A stretch of 57,699 nucleotides of DNA from a virus, in IMG/VR virus record IMGVR_UViG_3300047547_000110, positions 1 to 57,699 of that record; one strand, given 5' to 3'. A program made the translations under genes and the position numbers. Position 1 is the first letter of the stretch, and the number at the start of each line of letters is the position of its first letter. The notes below the pieces were generated by a model. The model worked only from the letters and a program-made list of their open reading frames with translations, was not told the origin of the DNA and did no database searches. Positions 1 to 7,700 of this stretch are shown in pieces.

Positions 1-22
1 GCCTTAGATAGCTGGAAGCTAT

Positions 23-45
23 AAGGGCCCTTCGGGGCCCTTTTT
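23..45 (+). terminator. Rho-independent terminator ending the plus arm
   Basis: An 8-bp stem AAGGGCCC/GGGCCCTT with a TTCG loop runs into a T-tract. Across the circular join it lies just after the VRR-NUC-like gene, so it ends the replication transcript before the next promoter. Confidence 0.9.
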
Positions 46-72
46 CTATTGCCCTAAAAAAAAGTTGCTGGA

Positions 73-106
73 GGGGGCTCCCAACGGTCGAAAACCCCCT
101 TATAAT
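73..106 (+). promoter_or_regulatory. Box promoter 1 (GGGGGCTCCCAA ... TATAAT)
   Basis: GGGGGCTCCCAA is followed by a perfect TATAAT, with 17 bases between CTCCCA and TATAAT. The same box and spacing precede the genes at 1031 and 22830, and a degenerate copy precedes 52646. The bases after the -10 (ATAATCATCCCAT) match the 22.8 kb copy exactly. CTCCCA is a poor sigma70 -35, so an activator or repressor probably binds the G/C box. That is inference. Confidence 0.7.
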
Positions 107-139
107 CATCCCATACCAACCAAACATTGGAGAATAAAC

Positions 140-895
140 ATGACGACCATCGCCAACACCATCCGCGCCGCCCTCGCTGCCGGCAAGACTAACGACCAAG
201 TGCTTGCCGACGTGAAAGCAGCTCACCCCAACGCAAATACCTCCGCTGCATGCGTGTCCTACTATCGCAGCAAGATGAAGAAGGCGGGTACGGCCACCGC
301 GAAGCCCGAGCCGACGGCTATCACCAAAGCGGTTGCTGCAGTGAGTGGCAATGCAGCCTACACGGTCAAGAATGTCAAGACCTTCATCGGTAATGAGGGT
401 CACGGCTTCAACGCCACCCTCTACCGAGATGGCAAGGCGATTGCATTCGTATATGACGACGCTTCGGGTGGGCCCGTTGCCTTCGAGTGGAAGGACCGCG
501 TCGACGGCCTCGTTGAAGTGGCTACGAAGGACTATAAGGGCGAGCCTTGGACTGTCAAAATGACCAATGAAGAGAAGGCCTACCATGCCTTCGTGAGCGC
601 TCTTCCTAAGCATGTGTGCTCCTTCACGGATGACGACGGCAAGCCCGTGGAGATGGATGTCAATATGGAGATGCACGTCTCTGACCTCGTGAACGATGTG
701 CTCACCTTGCGTGACATTGCTCGCATGACTAAGGGCAAGATCGCTTTTGTGAAGACCGATGGCAAGCTCTACACCATCAAGTGCGAGCCCAACGACAAGA
801 ACATCGCCGCCATCAAGGCCAAGCACGCTGGTTGTGTGATTTTGAATGGTATGAGCGACGTCGCGGCCCTCGCTACGATGCGCGCCCTCTCTTGA
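140..895 (+). CDS. Early protein with N-terminal GKTN/WYR-type small domain
   Basis: I do not recognise a named family. I chose the ATG at 140 because GGAGAA lies 7 bases upstream; an in-frame start at 65 would lie inside the promoter. Residues 1-46 form a helical module (GKTNDQVLADVK, then NTSAACVSYYRSKM) also found at the C-terminus of the next gene and the N-terminus of the 52646 gene. The remaining about 200 residues are unlike the other two. The module looks like a small nucleic-acid-binding fold. A strong own promoter suggests early, high expression. 251 aa, soluble. Confidence 0.85.
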   Translation: MTTIANTIRAALAAGKTNDQVLADVKAAHPNANTSAACVSYYRSKMKKAGTATAKPEPTAITKAVAAVSGNAAYTVKNVKTFIGNEGHGFNATLYRDGKAIAFVYDDASGGPVAFEWKDRVDGLVEVATKDYKGEPWTVKMTNEEKAYHAFVSALPKHVCSFTDDDGKPVEMDVNMEMHVSDLVNDVLTLRDIARMTKGKIAFVKTDGKLYTIKCEPNDKNIAAIKAKHAGCVILNGMSDVAALATMRALS

Positions 896-934
896 TGCCA
901 TCATTTACAAAAATAATGGAAAATTGGCGCCCGA

Positions 935-967
935 GGGGGCTCCCAATCCCCACCATTAGTGCATAAT
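935..967 (+). promoter_or_regulatory. Box promoter 2 (GGGGGCTCCCAA ... CATAAT)
   Basis: The box is identical to that at 73-84, with 16 bases from CTCCCA to CATAAT. It lies in the 135-bp gap before the second gene, so that gene has its own promoter even though it follows the first on the same strand. Confidence 0.65.
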
Positions 968-1030
968 GGATTCCATCGACACACGCAATGCGTCGATGCC
1001 CAAACCGAACCAACCTTTTAGGAGAATGAC

Positions 1031-1603
1031 ATGACGAAGCTGACCGAACAATCCAACATCACCGACATCGCTGCAGTGTACAACGAGCTCAAGGGCACCA
1101 ACACGGATGCCAAGACCCTCGGCAAACGATGCAAGGCCAAGCTGCTGGCCCAAATCGACGCCATGCTCGAAGCGCAAGCCGAGAAGAAGGCGGAGGAGCA
1201 GTCCACCAAGGAGGAAGCTCCAAAGGTGGAAGAAGCCCCGAAGCCGAGCGCATTGGGTCATCTCGTGCAGCACATGGCGGAAGTGACTGACAAGACCGAG
1301 GCCGCTCCTACCAAGCCGAAGGCGAAGCGTGAGCCGAAGGCCCCGAAAGAGAAAAAGGAGAAGGGCCCCGTCATCCGCGTCGTCGCTGAGGCTCTGCTGC
1401 TCGAAGTCGTCACCCATGACGAAGACAAGCGTCCGTACGGTCACTCCTACGACGAAATTCTGAATCGCATCCATGCACAATTCGAGGGTGCGAAGACGAC
1501 GGTGGCGTGCCTGCGTTGGTACGCTGTCCACATGCGTGAGCGTGGCGAGAAGGTTCCGAACCGTCCGCGCGCTACCCCTACCACTGTGAAGAAGGAGGCT
1601 TGA
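1031..1603 (+). CDS. Early protein: charged linker plus C-terminal WYR-type small domain
   Basis: 190 aa with an AGGAGAA ribosome site. Residues 1-60 are helical. Residues about 60-115 are a Lys/Glu/Pro-rich linker. Residues about 125-180 carry the module GHSYDEILNRIHAQF ... AKTTVACLRWY ... EKVP shared with the 140 and 52646 genes. The shape (flexible basic linker plus small domain) suggests a nucleic-acid-associated accessory protein; this is not proven. First gene of a run of small genes to 2709. Confidence 0.85.
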   Translation: MTKLTEQSNITDIAAVYNELKGTNTDAKTLGKRCKAKLLAQIDAMLEAQAEKKAEEQSTKEEAPKVEEAPKPSALGHLVQHMAEVTDKTEAAPTKPKAKREPKAPKEKKEKGPVIRVVAEALLLEVVTHDEDKRPYGHSYDEILNRIHAQFEGAKTTVACLRWYAVHMRERGEKVPNRPRATPTTVKKEA

Positions 1604-1608
1604 TCGCC

Positions 1609-1893
1609 ATGCCCACAATGTTGACCTACATTGCGGGCGCCCCTTACTATGAGGGCGCCCGTGAAGCAATCGCCAAACTGAAGGAGGGCGACAAGCTCCT
1701 TCTCGTCCGTGAGCCCAACAACGAATACGACCGCAACGCCGTGGCCGTGCATGGAGTCGATGGGCTCAAGTTGGGCCATGTGCCGAGGGTCGATGCTCCG
1801 ACCATCGCCAAGGTCCTTGACCGCGAATTGCCCTACACGTGCAAGCGTAAGGGCATCTCTTCAACCGCCATTGACATCTCGTGGGAGGCATAA
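1609..1893 (+). CDS. HIRAN-domain protein
   Basis: 94 aa, almost entirely one HIRAN domain: an N-terminal strand, then LLLVREPNNEYDRNAVAV, then LKLGHVPRVDAPTIAKVL. HIRAN domains bind 3' ends of single-stranded DNA and are usually fused to SNF2 helicases (HLTF/Rad5) or nucleases. Here the domain stands alone, and the phage's SNF2-type helicase lies elsewhere (51011), so the two may act in trans; that is inference. I chose ATG 1609 over an in-frame TTG at 1600 because GGAGG is 10 bases upstream of the ATG but only 1 base from the TTG. Confidence 0.85.
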   Translation: MPTMLTYIAGAPYYEGAREAIAKLKEGDKLLLVREPNNEYDRNAVAVHGVDGLKLGHVPRVDAPTIAKVLDRELPYTCKRKGISSTAIDISWEA

Positions 1894-1894
1894 C

Positions 1895-2188
1895 ATGGAC
1901 GACAATCAAGAGGAAGGCTTGACACCTGATGAATTGGTGGCGGTACTCACCGGCCGCTGCGTGCATGAGGTCCAACTCGGCCGACTCATGGGCTTGCTCG
2001 GTCTTGCTGCTGCCAACGCAGGCGGCAAGTTGGAGCTCAAGCTTGATGACCTCAAAGCTCTTGACGGCAAGGGCATTGGAATTGCCTTTGACGAAAAGGC
2101 GGGCACGGCCACGGTTGAGCTCTTGGACGCCCCTAAGGGTGATGACATTAAACCGACGCACTTCGCGGCGTCCAACATGCGCCACTAA
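1895..2188 (+). CDS. Hypothetical acidic protein
   Basis: 97 aa, starting 1 base after the stop of the HIRAN gene, with GGGAGG upstream. It has an acidic N-terminus, a helical middle (LGRLMGLLGLAAANAG) and a strand-rich C-terminal half. I recognise no domain. Tight packing suggests translation together with the HIRAN gene. Confidence 0.75.
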   Translation: MDDNQEEGLTPDELVAVLTGRCVHEVQLGRLMGLLGLAAANAGGKLELKLDDLKALDGKGIGIAFDEKAGTATVELLDAPKGDDIKPTHFAASNMRH

Positions 2189-2205
2189 GGCATAAGGAGA
2201 CTGAG

Positions 2206-2457
2206 ATGCAATACGAGACAAAGACCCGCAGTATGGGCCGGCTGGGCTACGTCGCCATGTTCGTGGCAGTAGCCATGCTCACCTTGTTGGTGCTACACCA
2301 ATTCATCGTGCTGCTGGATCGTCCTGAAGTCCATGTCTCGTACAGCACTGGTCAGTGCGTCGAGGTAGTGGACCATAAGGCCAAGCACGAAGGCAAGCGG
2401 TCAGAATGGTCCTGCGACAAGCTGCCTGAGACCTACGAACGCATCTGGGTGTATTGA
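2206..2457 (+). CDS. Small single-span membrane protein
   Basis: 83 aa, AAGGAG site. Residues about 12-36 are a strong transmembrane helix (YVAMFVAVAMLTLLVLHQF). The C-terminal 45 residues contain two Cys and would face the periplasm in an N-in topology, where they could form a disulfide. Function unknown; small early membrane proteins of phages sometimes act on the host envelope or exclude other phages. Confidence 0.75.
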   Translation: MQYETKTRSMGRLGYVAMFVAVAMLTLLVLHQFIVLLDRPEVHVSYSTGQCVEVVDHKAKHEGKRSEWSCDKLPETYERIWVY

Positions 2458-2526
2458 CGGCTCGACCGGCAAGGCCAGTGTGTCATGATGCCTTCTCGGG
2501 GATGGTCCCCACGGAGGCATTTTATT

Positions 2527-2709
2527 ATGTACGATCAGGAAGGGGATGAGGATGGTTTGGGCTGCGCTCGCGGCCTTATGGTGGCGGTTCCTGTGGGGAT
2601 TTTGATGTGGATCGCGATCATCGGTGCTGTGATGCTGATCCGGGGCTGCCACGACGAGCCTGTGGCGCAATTCAGGTCAGCTCCGGCAGTCGAGGTGCAT
2701 GTCACCTAG
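2527..2709 (+). CDS. Small membrane protein
   Basis: 60 aa. The ATG at 2527 has GGAGG 9 bases upstream; a longer reading from 2485 would cross a GGGG-loop-CCCC hairpin in the leader. An acidic N-terminus is followed by one hydrophobic helix (about residues 17-40) and a short tail. No known family. Last plus-strand gene before the convergent lysis genes. Confidence 0.6.
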   Translation: MYDQEGDEDGLGCARGLMVAVPVGILMWIAIIGAVMLIRGCHDEPVAQFRSAPAVEVHVT

Positions 2710-2760
2710 GCGCTGAGCCGGGCTACTCGGCCCGAGAGCTAAAACATAGACCTGAAGTAA

Positions 2761-2787
2761 GAAAAAGACACCGCCAGGCGGCGGTGT
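2761..2787 (-). terminator. Terminator of the late (minus) transcript
   Basis: An 8-bp perfect stem ACACCGCC/GGCGGTGT with a 4-base loop is followed on the minus strand by CTTTTTC. It lies just past the last lysis-region gene and faces the plus-strand genes. Confidence 0.85.
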
Positions 2788-2845
2788 TAAAGGCTCAGGC
2801 GGGCGTGAAGGAGAGGAACCCAACCGCCTGAGGCCGCGGGGCTTG

Positions 2846-3127
2846 TCACTTGCCTACGAACTCCTTGATGCCAACCCAAAGGGCGGCAAGCATACCGCTG
2901 ACGAGAATGCCCATGACGGTGAGCAGGCCTTTCGACTTGATGCTCTCGGTCGTGTTGCGCCACTCGCGGAGGTGCTGGAAGTCCTTTTGAACTTCAATGG
3001 GATCATCGACTTTCACCCCGAGCATGAGGAACGTCTCACGGACGGCCTCACGGATCAAGGCACGAGCCTCTTCGGGGGTCAGGTTCTGGAGCTGCTGCTC
3101 GGGGCCAGGTCGGTTGTTTTCACTCAC
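2846..3127 (-). CDS. Membrane-anchored protein of the lysis region
   Basis: 93 aa from a GTG start with GGGAGGGAAC upstream. A longer reading from GTG 3244, overlapping the Rz1 stop, is possible but adds a low-complexity Arg-rich N-terminus. A soluble helical part (LTPEEARALIREAVRETF ... VDDPIEVQKDFQHLREW) is followed by one C-terminal transmembrane helix at about residues 66-88. This type of protein is common beside phage lysis or tail genes and may be a holin-associated or pinholin-like component; its role is unproven. Confidence 0.75.
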   Translation of the reverse strand: MSENNRPGPEQQLQNLTPEEARALIREAVRETFLMLGVKVDDPIEVQKDFQHLREWRNTTESIKSKGLLTVMGILVSGMLAALWVGIKEFVGK

Positions 3128-3240
3128 TTCGTTCCCTCCCGGGCAGAATGGTAGTTCAGGGCTATCGCTGCGCCGGCGTCCAAAGACGGCTTCAGCAACG
3201 GCAGCCCGCACTGGGTTGCATTGTGTTCTCCGATCATCAT

Positions 3241-3621
3241 TCACTTCCCGCCCTTCCCGTCGCCTTCAGGCACGGGCTGCTGCCGTGTCCGGCGGTAGAA
3301 GTCGAGCTGATAGCTGGCTTCACGAGCCCAGCGTACCATCTCAGACATGTTGCGAGAAAGTGCCTCGTATCCGCGGGCAGGCAAGGCGAACAACGCCTCG
3401 CCCTCGACTTCAACGACCTGCCAGCGGACCGTCTCGAGCTTAACCGGCTCAGGAGCCGGGAGCACGGGCAGCGGGGGCTGCTTGGTCTCCGTTGGAGGTT
3501 GGAGCTTGGGTGGAGTGCTCGAGCAGGCGGATAACCCGATCAGAGCCATCGTTAACCCGGCGCTCAATAAGACCCGGCTTACGCTTGGCGAGCGCGCCGA
3601 GGTCATGCTTGGATAGGACAT
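3241..3621 (-). CDS. Outer-membrane spanin lipoprotein (Rz1-like)
   Basis: 126 aa. An N-terminal signal with a lipobox (LIGLSAC|SSTPP) is followed by a Pro-rich stretch (PPLPVLPAPEP), the classic o-spanin pattern, so Cys should be lipidated and the protein sorted to the outer membrane. It starts inside the Rz-like gene in another frame and runs past its end, which is typical spanin architecture. It is longer than most Rz1 proteins (60-100 aa) because of a charged C-terminal extension. It acts with the i-spanin to fuse inner and outer membranes at lysis. Confidence 0.85.
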   Translation of the reverse strand: MSYPSMTSARSPSVSRVLLSAGLTMALIGLSACSSTPPKLQPPTETKQPPLPVLPAPEPVKLETVRWQVVEVEGEALFALPARGYEALSRNMSEMVRWAREASYQLDFYRRTRQQPVPEGDGKGGK

Positions 3622-3910
3622 CCTTAAGCTCCCTCGAGTATGCGCCAGCCTCACGCTGGGCGGTTGAAAAGTCCTCCAGCGCCTTAGCTTGCACCTTTGC
3701 CGCCGAGTCCCATGCGTCGATGGACTTCTCGAAGGCGTCGGCCCGTGCTTTCTCGCGGGAGACATCTTCCGTCAAAGTCGCAACCTGCCCGGTGAGCTGA
3801 GCATTGGCCTCGACTAAGCCAGAGTAATGGCGATATGATAACGCAACTGCCGTTGCCAAAGCAACCCCAATTGCGATGCCAACGTATGCTTTCCAGCTCA
3901 AACCGAACAT
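3449..3910 (-). CDS. Inner-membrane spanin (Rz-like)
   Basis: 153 aa, AAGGAGAAG site. An N-terminal transmembrane anchor (AYVGIAIGVALATAVALSY) is followed by a long coiled coil (residues about 30-100) reaching into the periplasm. About half the gene overlaps the Rz1-like frame. The spanin pair completes lysis after the holin and endolysin act. Confidence 0.88.
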   Translation of the reverse strand: MFGLSWKAYVGIAIGVALATAVALSYRHYSGLVEANAQLTGQVATLTEDVSREKARADAFEKSIDAWDSAAKVQAKALEDFSTAQREAGAYSRELKDVLSKHDLGALAKRKPGLIERRVNDGSDRVIRLLEHSTQAPTSNGDQAAPAARAPGS

Positions 3911-3920
3911 GATCTTCTCC

Positions 3921-4421
3921 TTAAGGGTAGATGCTGGAGGGCAGCTCGAAATGAGGCCCATCCAGGAATGCCTTCTTGCCTGCAGCCTTGCGGCGAGTGA
4001 CATAGCCGGCGACTTCGTCTTCCATGTCTCCAGCGAGGTCGGCCAGCGTCTTGTCCCAAACCCCGCCCCAACGGATGGGGACCTGGAGCTCAAGACTTGC
4101 CCGGCGCACAGCGTCCGCCACGCGATAGCAGAGATTCCAGTCCCACCGCAGTTCGGCCTTGCCATCACCATCGAAGTCGATCAGTGGCACCAAGTCAACC
4201 GCGTGGCCGAGGCCGTCAGAACCAGGGAGATGGCGGGAGTCCATGGTCTGGCTTGCTCCCTGTGCGACCAGCTTGGCTTGGCGAGCGCGAGTGCGCAAGC
4301 CTTCATAGACCTGGAAGTCGACCGATGTGACCTGGATGGCACGTTCTACCACGCGAATAAGGTCAGGGTGAACGCCTGCCAGGCTTTGACGGGACTTAGT
4401 CCCTAGTACGAAAGTAGTCAT
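3921..4421 (-). CDS. Endolysin, M15-family peptidoglycan peptidase
   Basis: 166 aa, soluble, no signal peptide, so release depends on a holin. VYEGLRTRARQAKL, SRHLPGSDGLGHAVDLVP and DGPHFEL match the zinc-binding HxxxxxxD and C-terminal H motifs of M15 (VanY / L-Ala-D-Glu) peptidases used as phage endolysins. The start overlaps the upstream membrane gene by ATGA, so the two are probably translationally coupled. Adjacent spanins support the role. Confidence 0.92.
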   Translation of the reverse strand: MTTFVLGTKSRQSLAGVHPDLIRVVERAIQVTSVDFQVYEGLRTRARQAKLVAQGASQTMDSRHLPGSDGLGHAVDLVPLIDFDGDGKAELRWDWNLCYRVADAVRRASLELQVPIRWGGVWDKTLADLAGDMEDEVAGYVTRRKAAGKKAFLDGPHFELPSSIYP

Positions 4422-4738
4422 GGCTCATCCTCTATTTTTGCTGATGCCCCAGGGCCTGGGGCGGGCTTACTCGGCCGAGCTGCAGCCATTGCAGCAGGGC
4501 CCTTGATCTTTGCTATGCTGACGTCTTCCCAGGTGGCTCCGAACACGTACGAGCCAACTATGCCGATGAGAGTCAAGAAGGCCATGGTCACGGCGGTGTC
4601 TGCCGGCCCGGTGGCCAATCCTTTCCACAGGATATAGGCGATGGTCCACATGCAGAAAGCCGCCACCGCAAACATGAAGCGGCGGCGAATCTTCCAGCTC
4701 GACGCCGGGATGGGGTTGCGCAGTTTGTCATCATCCAT
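4418..4738 (-). CDS. Putative holin (two transmembrane segments)
   Basis: 106 aa, GGAGAAG site, TGATG overlap with the tail gene upstream and ATGA overlap with the endolysin downstream. Two hydrophobic helices (about residues 22-43 and 50-70) flank a short loop, then comes a Pro/Ala-rich soluble tail. Topology and position directly before the endolysin argue for a class II holin. The second helix motif (IGIVGSYVFGATWED) is common in phage membrane proteins of unproven role, so holin is inferred from position. Confidence 0.7.
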   Translation of the reverse strand: MDDDKLRNPIPASSWKIRRRFMFAVAAFCMWTIAYILWKGLATGPADTAVTMAFLTLIGIVGSYVFGATWEDVSIAKIKGPAAMAAARPSKPAPGPGASAKIEDEP

Positions 4739-7700
4739 CACGACGTCTTCTCCATGCGCTTGTTCTCGTTTGCGCCCCACGTCAAGCCGGTCTCAAACCA
4801 CACAGGCACCCAGGTTGTGCCGTCTGTGCTGGCTTCAATCTCCACGTCGGTCGGCATCTTGGTTGCATCGCCGGTCGGGTTGCGAAGCTCCACGGCGGTC
4901 ACATCTACAGCTGAGCCCATGTCGTATGCTACCCAGGCCGTGCCGTTCGCGATCTGAGCGGCTGTGCCAGTCCAGAAAGTCGCCGGGTCATTGTCGTCCA
5001 CGTTCGCAAGGCCTGAGCCAGCGCCTTGGGACTTCGTGTAGCCAGTATGCTTCGTCGCGCCATTAAAGAACGCCAGCTCTGCATAGGTGACATCCGTTCC
5101 AATCGAAGCCGCTGTGCGTAGGCGCCAGTAGCGACGTGTGCCGGTGTTGTAGTTGCGGATCGTGGACTTGGTCCAGGTGGTGCCATTCGAGGAGTACCAG
5201 GGCTCATTGGCGCCACCGGATGCCGTAGGGCGCGACCCTACAACATTCGTGCCATTGGCGCGCAAAGCCGTAGGGTAATTTGCCAGTGCAGTACGTGTCC
5301 AGGTAGCTCCGTCGTCCGTGCTGACATTCAATCCGCCAGGACCTGTTGCGACGTAGCCGCTCGCACCAAAGGCCTCGACCTCTTGGAAGTCATTGCCAGT
5401 CGAGGCCCCGCTGACCATTGCCACTTCGCTGACCAGGGTGAAGTTCAGCCCGTCAGTTGAGCGCAGGACGAGTTCCTTCATCGTGCCGTCACCTACGTTG
5501 CGGCGACCCATGGCAGTGATGACAAAGCTTGTCGCGCTGCGGGCTGCAACACCATACGGGCGGAAGAACTGCCATCCACCAGTCACGGCAGCCGGATAGT
5601 CGTAGTAGCCAGAACCCGGGCACACAGACCAGCTCAGCAGGTTGGTGGAACGCATCAGGAGCACACTATCTGCCTGGAATTGTGAGCCCTTGCCAGAGTG
5701 GAAGGCATACCAGTAGGACCCTACCTTGAAGAGCTCCATCCACATGCCCGTGTACCACGTCCAGCCCGAGCCGATACTCGGCAGAGTCATGCTGCCGAGG
5801 TTGCTCCAGCTTAGACCGTCAGTGGACGTCTGCACCGTCTTGTCGTTCATGATGCGGACAAAGCGGGAATTGGAAGCGTCCCAAGCAATGCACAACGGCA
5901 AGGCGCCGGTGATGTTTGAGGTGGTCCACGGCCGAGGCGGATAAGAGCGGGCGAAGTCGGCCACCTGTGTGTTGTACCAAGGGGCAGACGAACCCACCGA
6001 AGCATAGTATTTCGGGAAGGACGCATACCGATTGGAGCCACGTGCCATGCCAGGCTTCTGACGGCTGAACATGTTGCCGCCGTCCAGGGTGCCCATGTAC
6101 TCGAACGTCACACCGCCATCAGTCGACCCATAGAAACGAGTCACCGCGTATTGGCTTGCTGCCGGGCCGGCATAGGCTTGGCTTGCTGCTAGGAAGCGCG
6201 TGCCGTCATAGAGGTAGTTCTCCATGGCGACCGATGAGCCAAAGCCTGGACCGATCGGCTGGCCAGTTTCATCGACCCGCACGAACTCGTCATATTGGCG
6301 CAACAGGGATTCAACGCCTGCCCGCACTGAGTAGACCTCTGCACGGATATTGGCCACGCTGCCAAGGTCCAGGGTAGTGAAGGATGCGCTTGTGCCCGTC
6401 AGGCCGCTGAGTGTCTTAATCACAGCGCTCGTGGACGAGTTGAGCACCCGGGCGACATAGGTTGTGCCCGCCTCGGGTCCGACGTTGGCAGCGTTCTGGT
6501 CAACCAGAGTCTGGGCAGTCTGCTGGATGCGATCACGGTGTGCCCAGGCCAGGGACACGCCATCATAGCCACTGATTTGCGCCGGGTAGACGTTGCCATT
6601 GACCGTGAACTTGCCAGGCGGGTACGGACGCCACTGGCGGCCTGACGTCGCATTGACTGCCAGGGTGTCAGTTGCGCCGGAGCCCAGTGCCAAGGTGCCT
6701 TGGCCCGTGGTGGTCAGCATACGAACGCTGACCGACTCACCCAGGGCGTACTCATTGGGCAGCTCGACGACCGAAGGATTGTCCCCGCTACCGAGGAAGA
6801 TCAGACGGGTGTTGGAGGCGATCGGCACGGGAACCGTATCCAGCATGCCACGCTTGACCGTGACAAGGGTGTCAGTGATAGACACCACTTGCACCAGTTC
6901 GCGGGTGTTGATAGCTCCAGTGCCCACTGCAGCAACGTCTCCGACGGCAACCAGGTCGAGGTCAAGCCCGCCGGTGATTGCGAGCGCGGTGTCAGCCTGG
7001 CCGTAAGCGGCCGAGATGACCGCCGTCGGGCAGAAGTTCGCCACGGCCTGCTGTTGATAGCCTGCACCCTCATCGACGTAAATCTGGGCGCTGTACGCAG
7101 AGCCACCGGGGTTGGTGCCGCCGATCATCATGTAGGAAGCCGTCTGCGGGAGAGCAGCTGCCGCCGAGTCGCCGAGGGTGCGAGCGATCAGGTAGTAAGG
7201 CACCTCTGTCAGCAGACGGAAAGGCACAGGCGTCGGAGCGCCAATCGGATTAGTCCATTCACTAGGCGGTGGTGGCGAGTAGATTGCACTCGACAGAGCG
7301 AACACGTCTTCCACGACAGACAGCTTGATGAGGTTGCTCGTCAGCTCACCGAGCTCGATATTGGTCACCCGAAACACGACCTGCGAGATACCGTACTCAG
7401 CCCAGGCAAAGCGAAAGACGTCACCGATATTCAGGCTTGCAGCCTTGCGTGTGACGTACAAAGTAGCGGAAGCCAAAGGAGTGGACAAGGCCTTCAGGTC
7501 ACGAGCTGCCGCCCGCGTGGCGATGGTTCCGTTGGTGAAGCCAGGATACTGAGAAGTCGTGCCGACTGTGGCGCCCTGACTGGCGGCAAGAGCAATGTCC
7601 TGCACAGTCACAGAGTTGTTCTTGCCAGTCGACTTGTCCCAGAAAACCACGCTCACCTGGTTGGTGAGTTCGGCCACGGTTGAGCGCTTGAAGTCCGTCA

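Larger units (their letters stand above)
1..182. repeat. Terminal overlap repeat, left copy
   Basis: These bases recur at 57517-57699. They hold a terminator, a promoter and the first codons of the first plus-strand gene. The only difference I see is the poly-A run after the terminator (8 A here, 9 A at the right end). This is best read as the same locus met twice in a circular or permuted genome, not as two genes. Confidence 0.95.
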
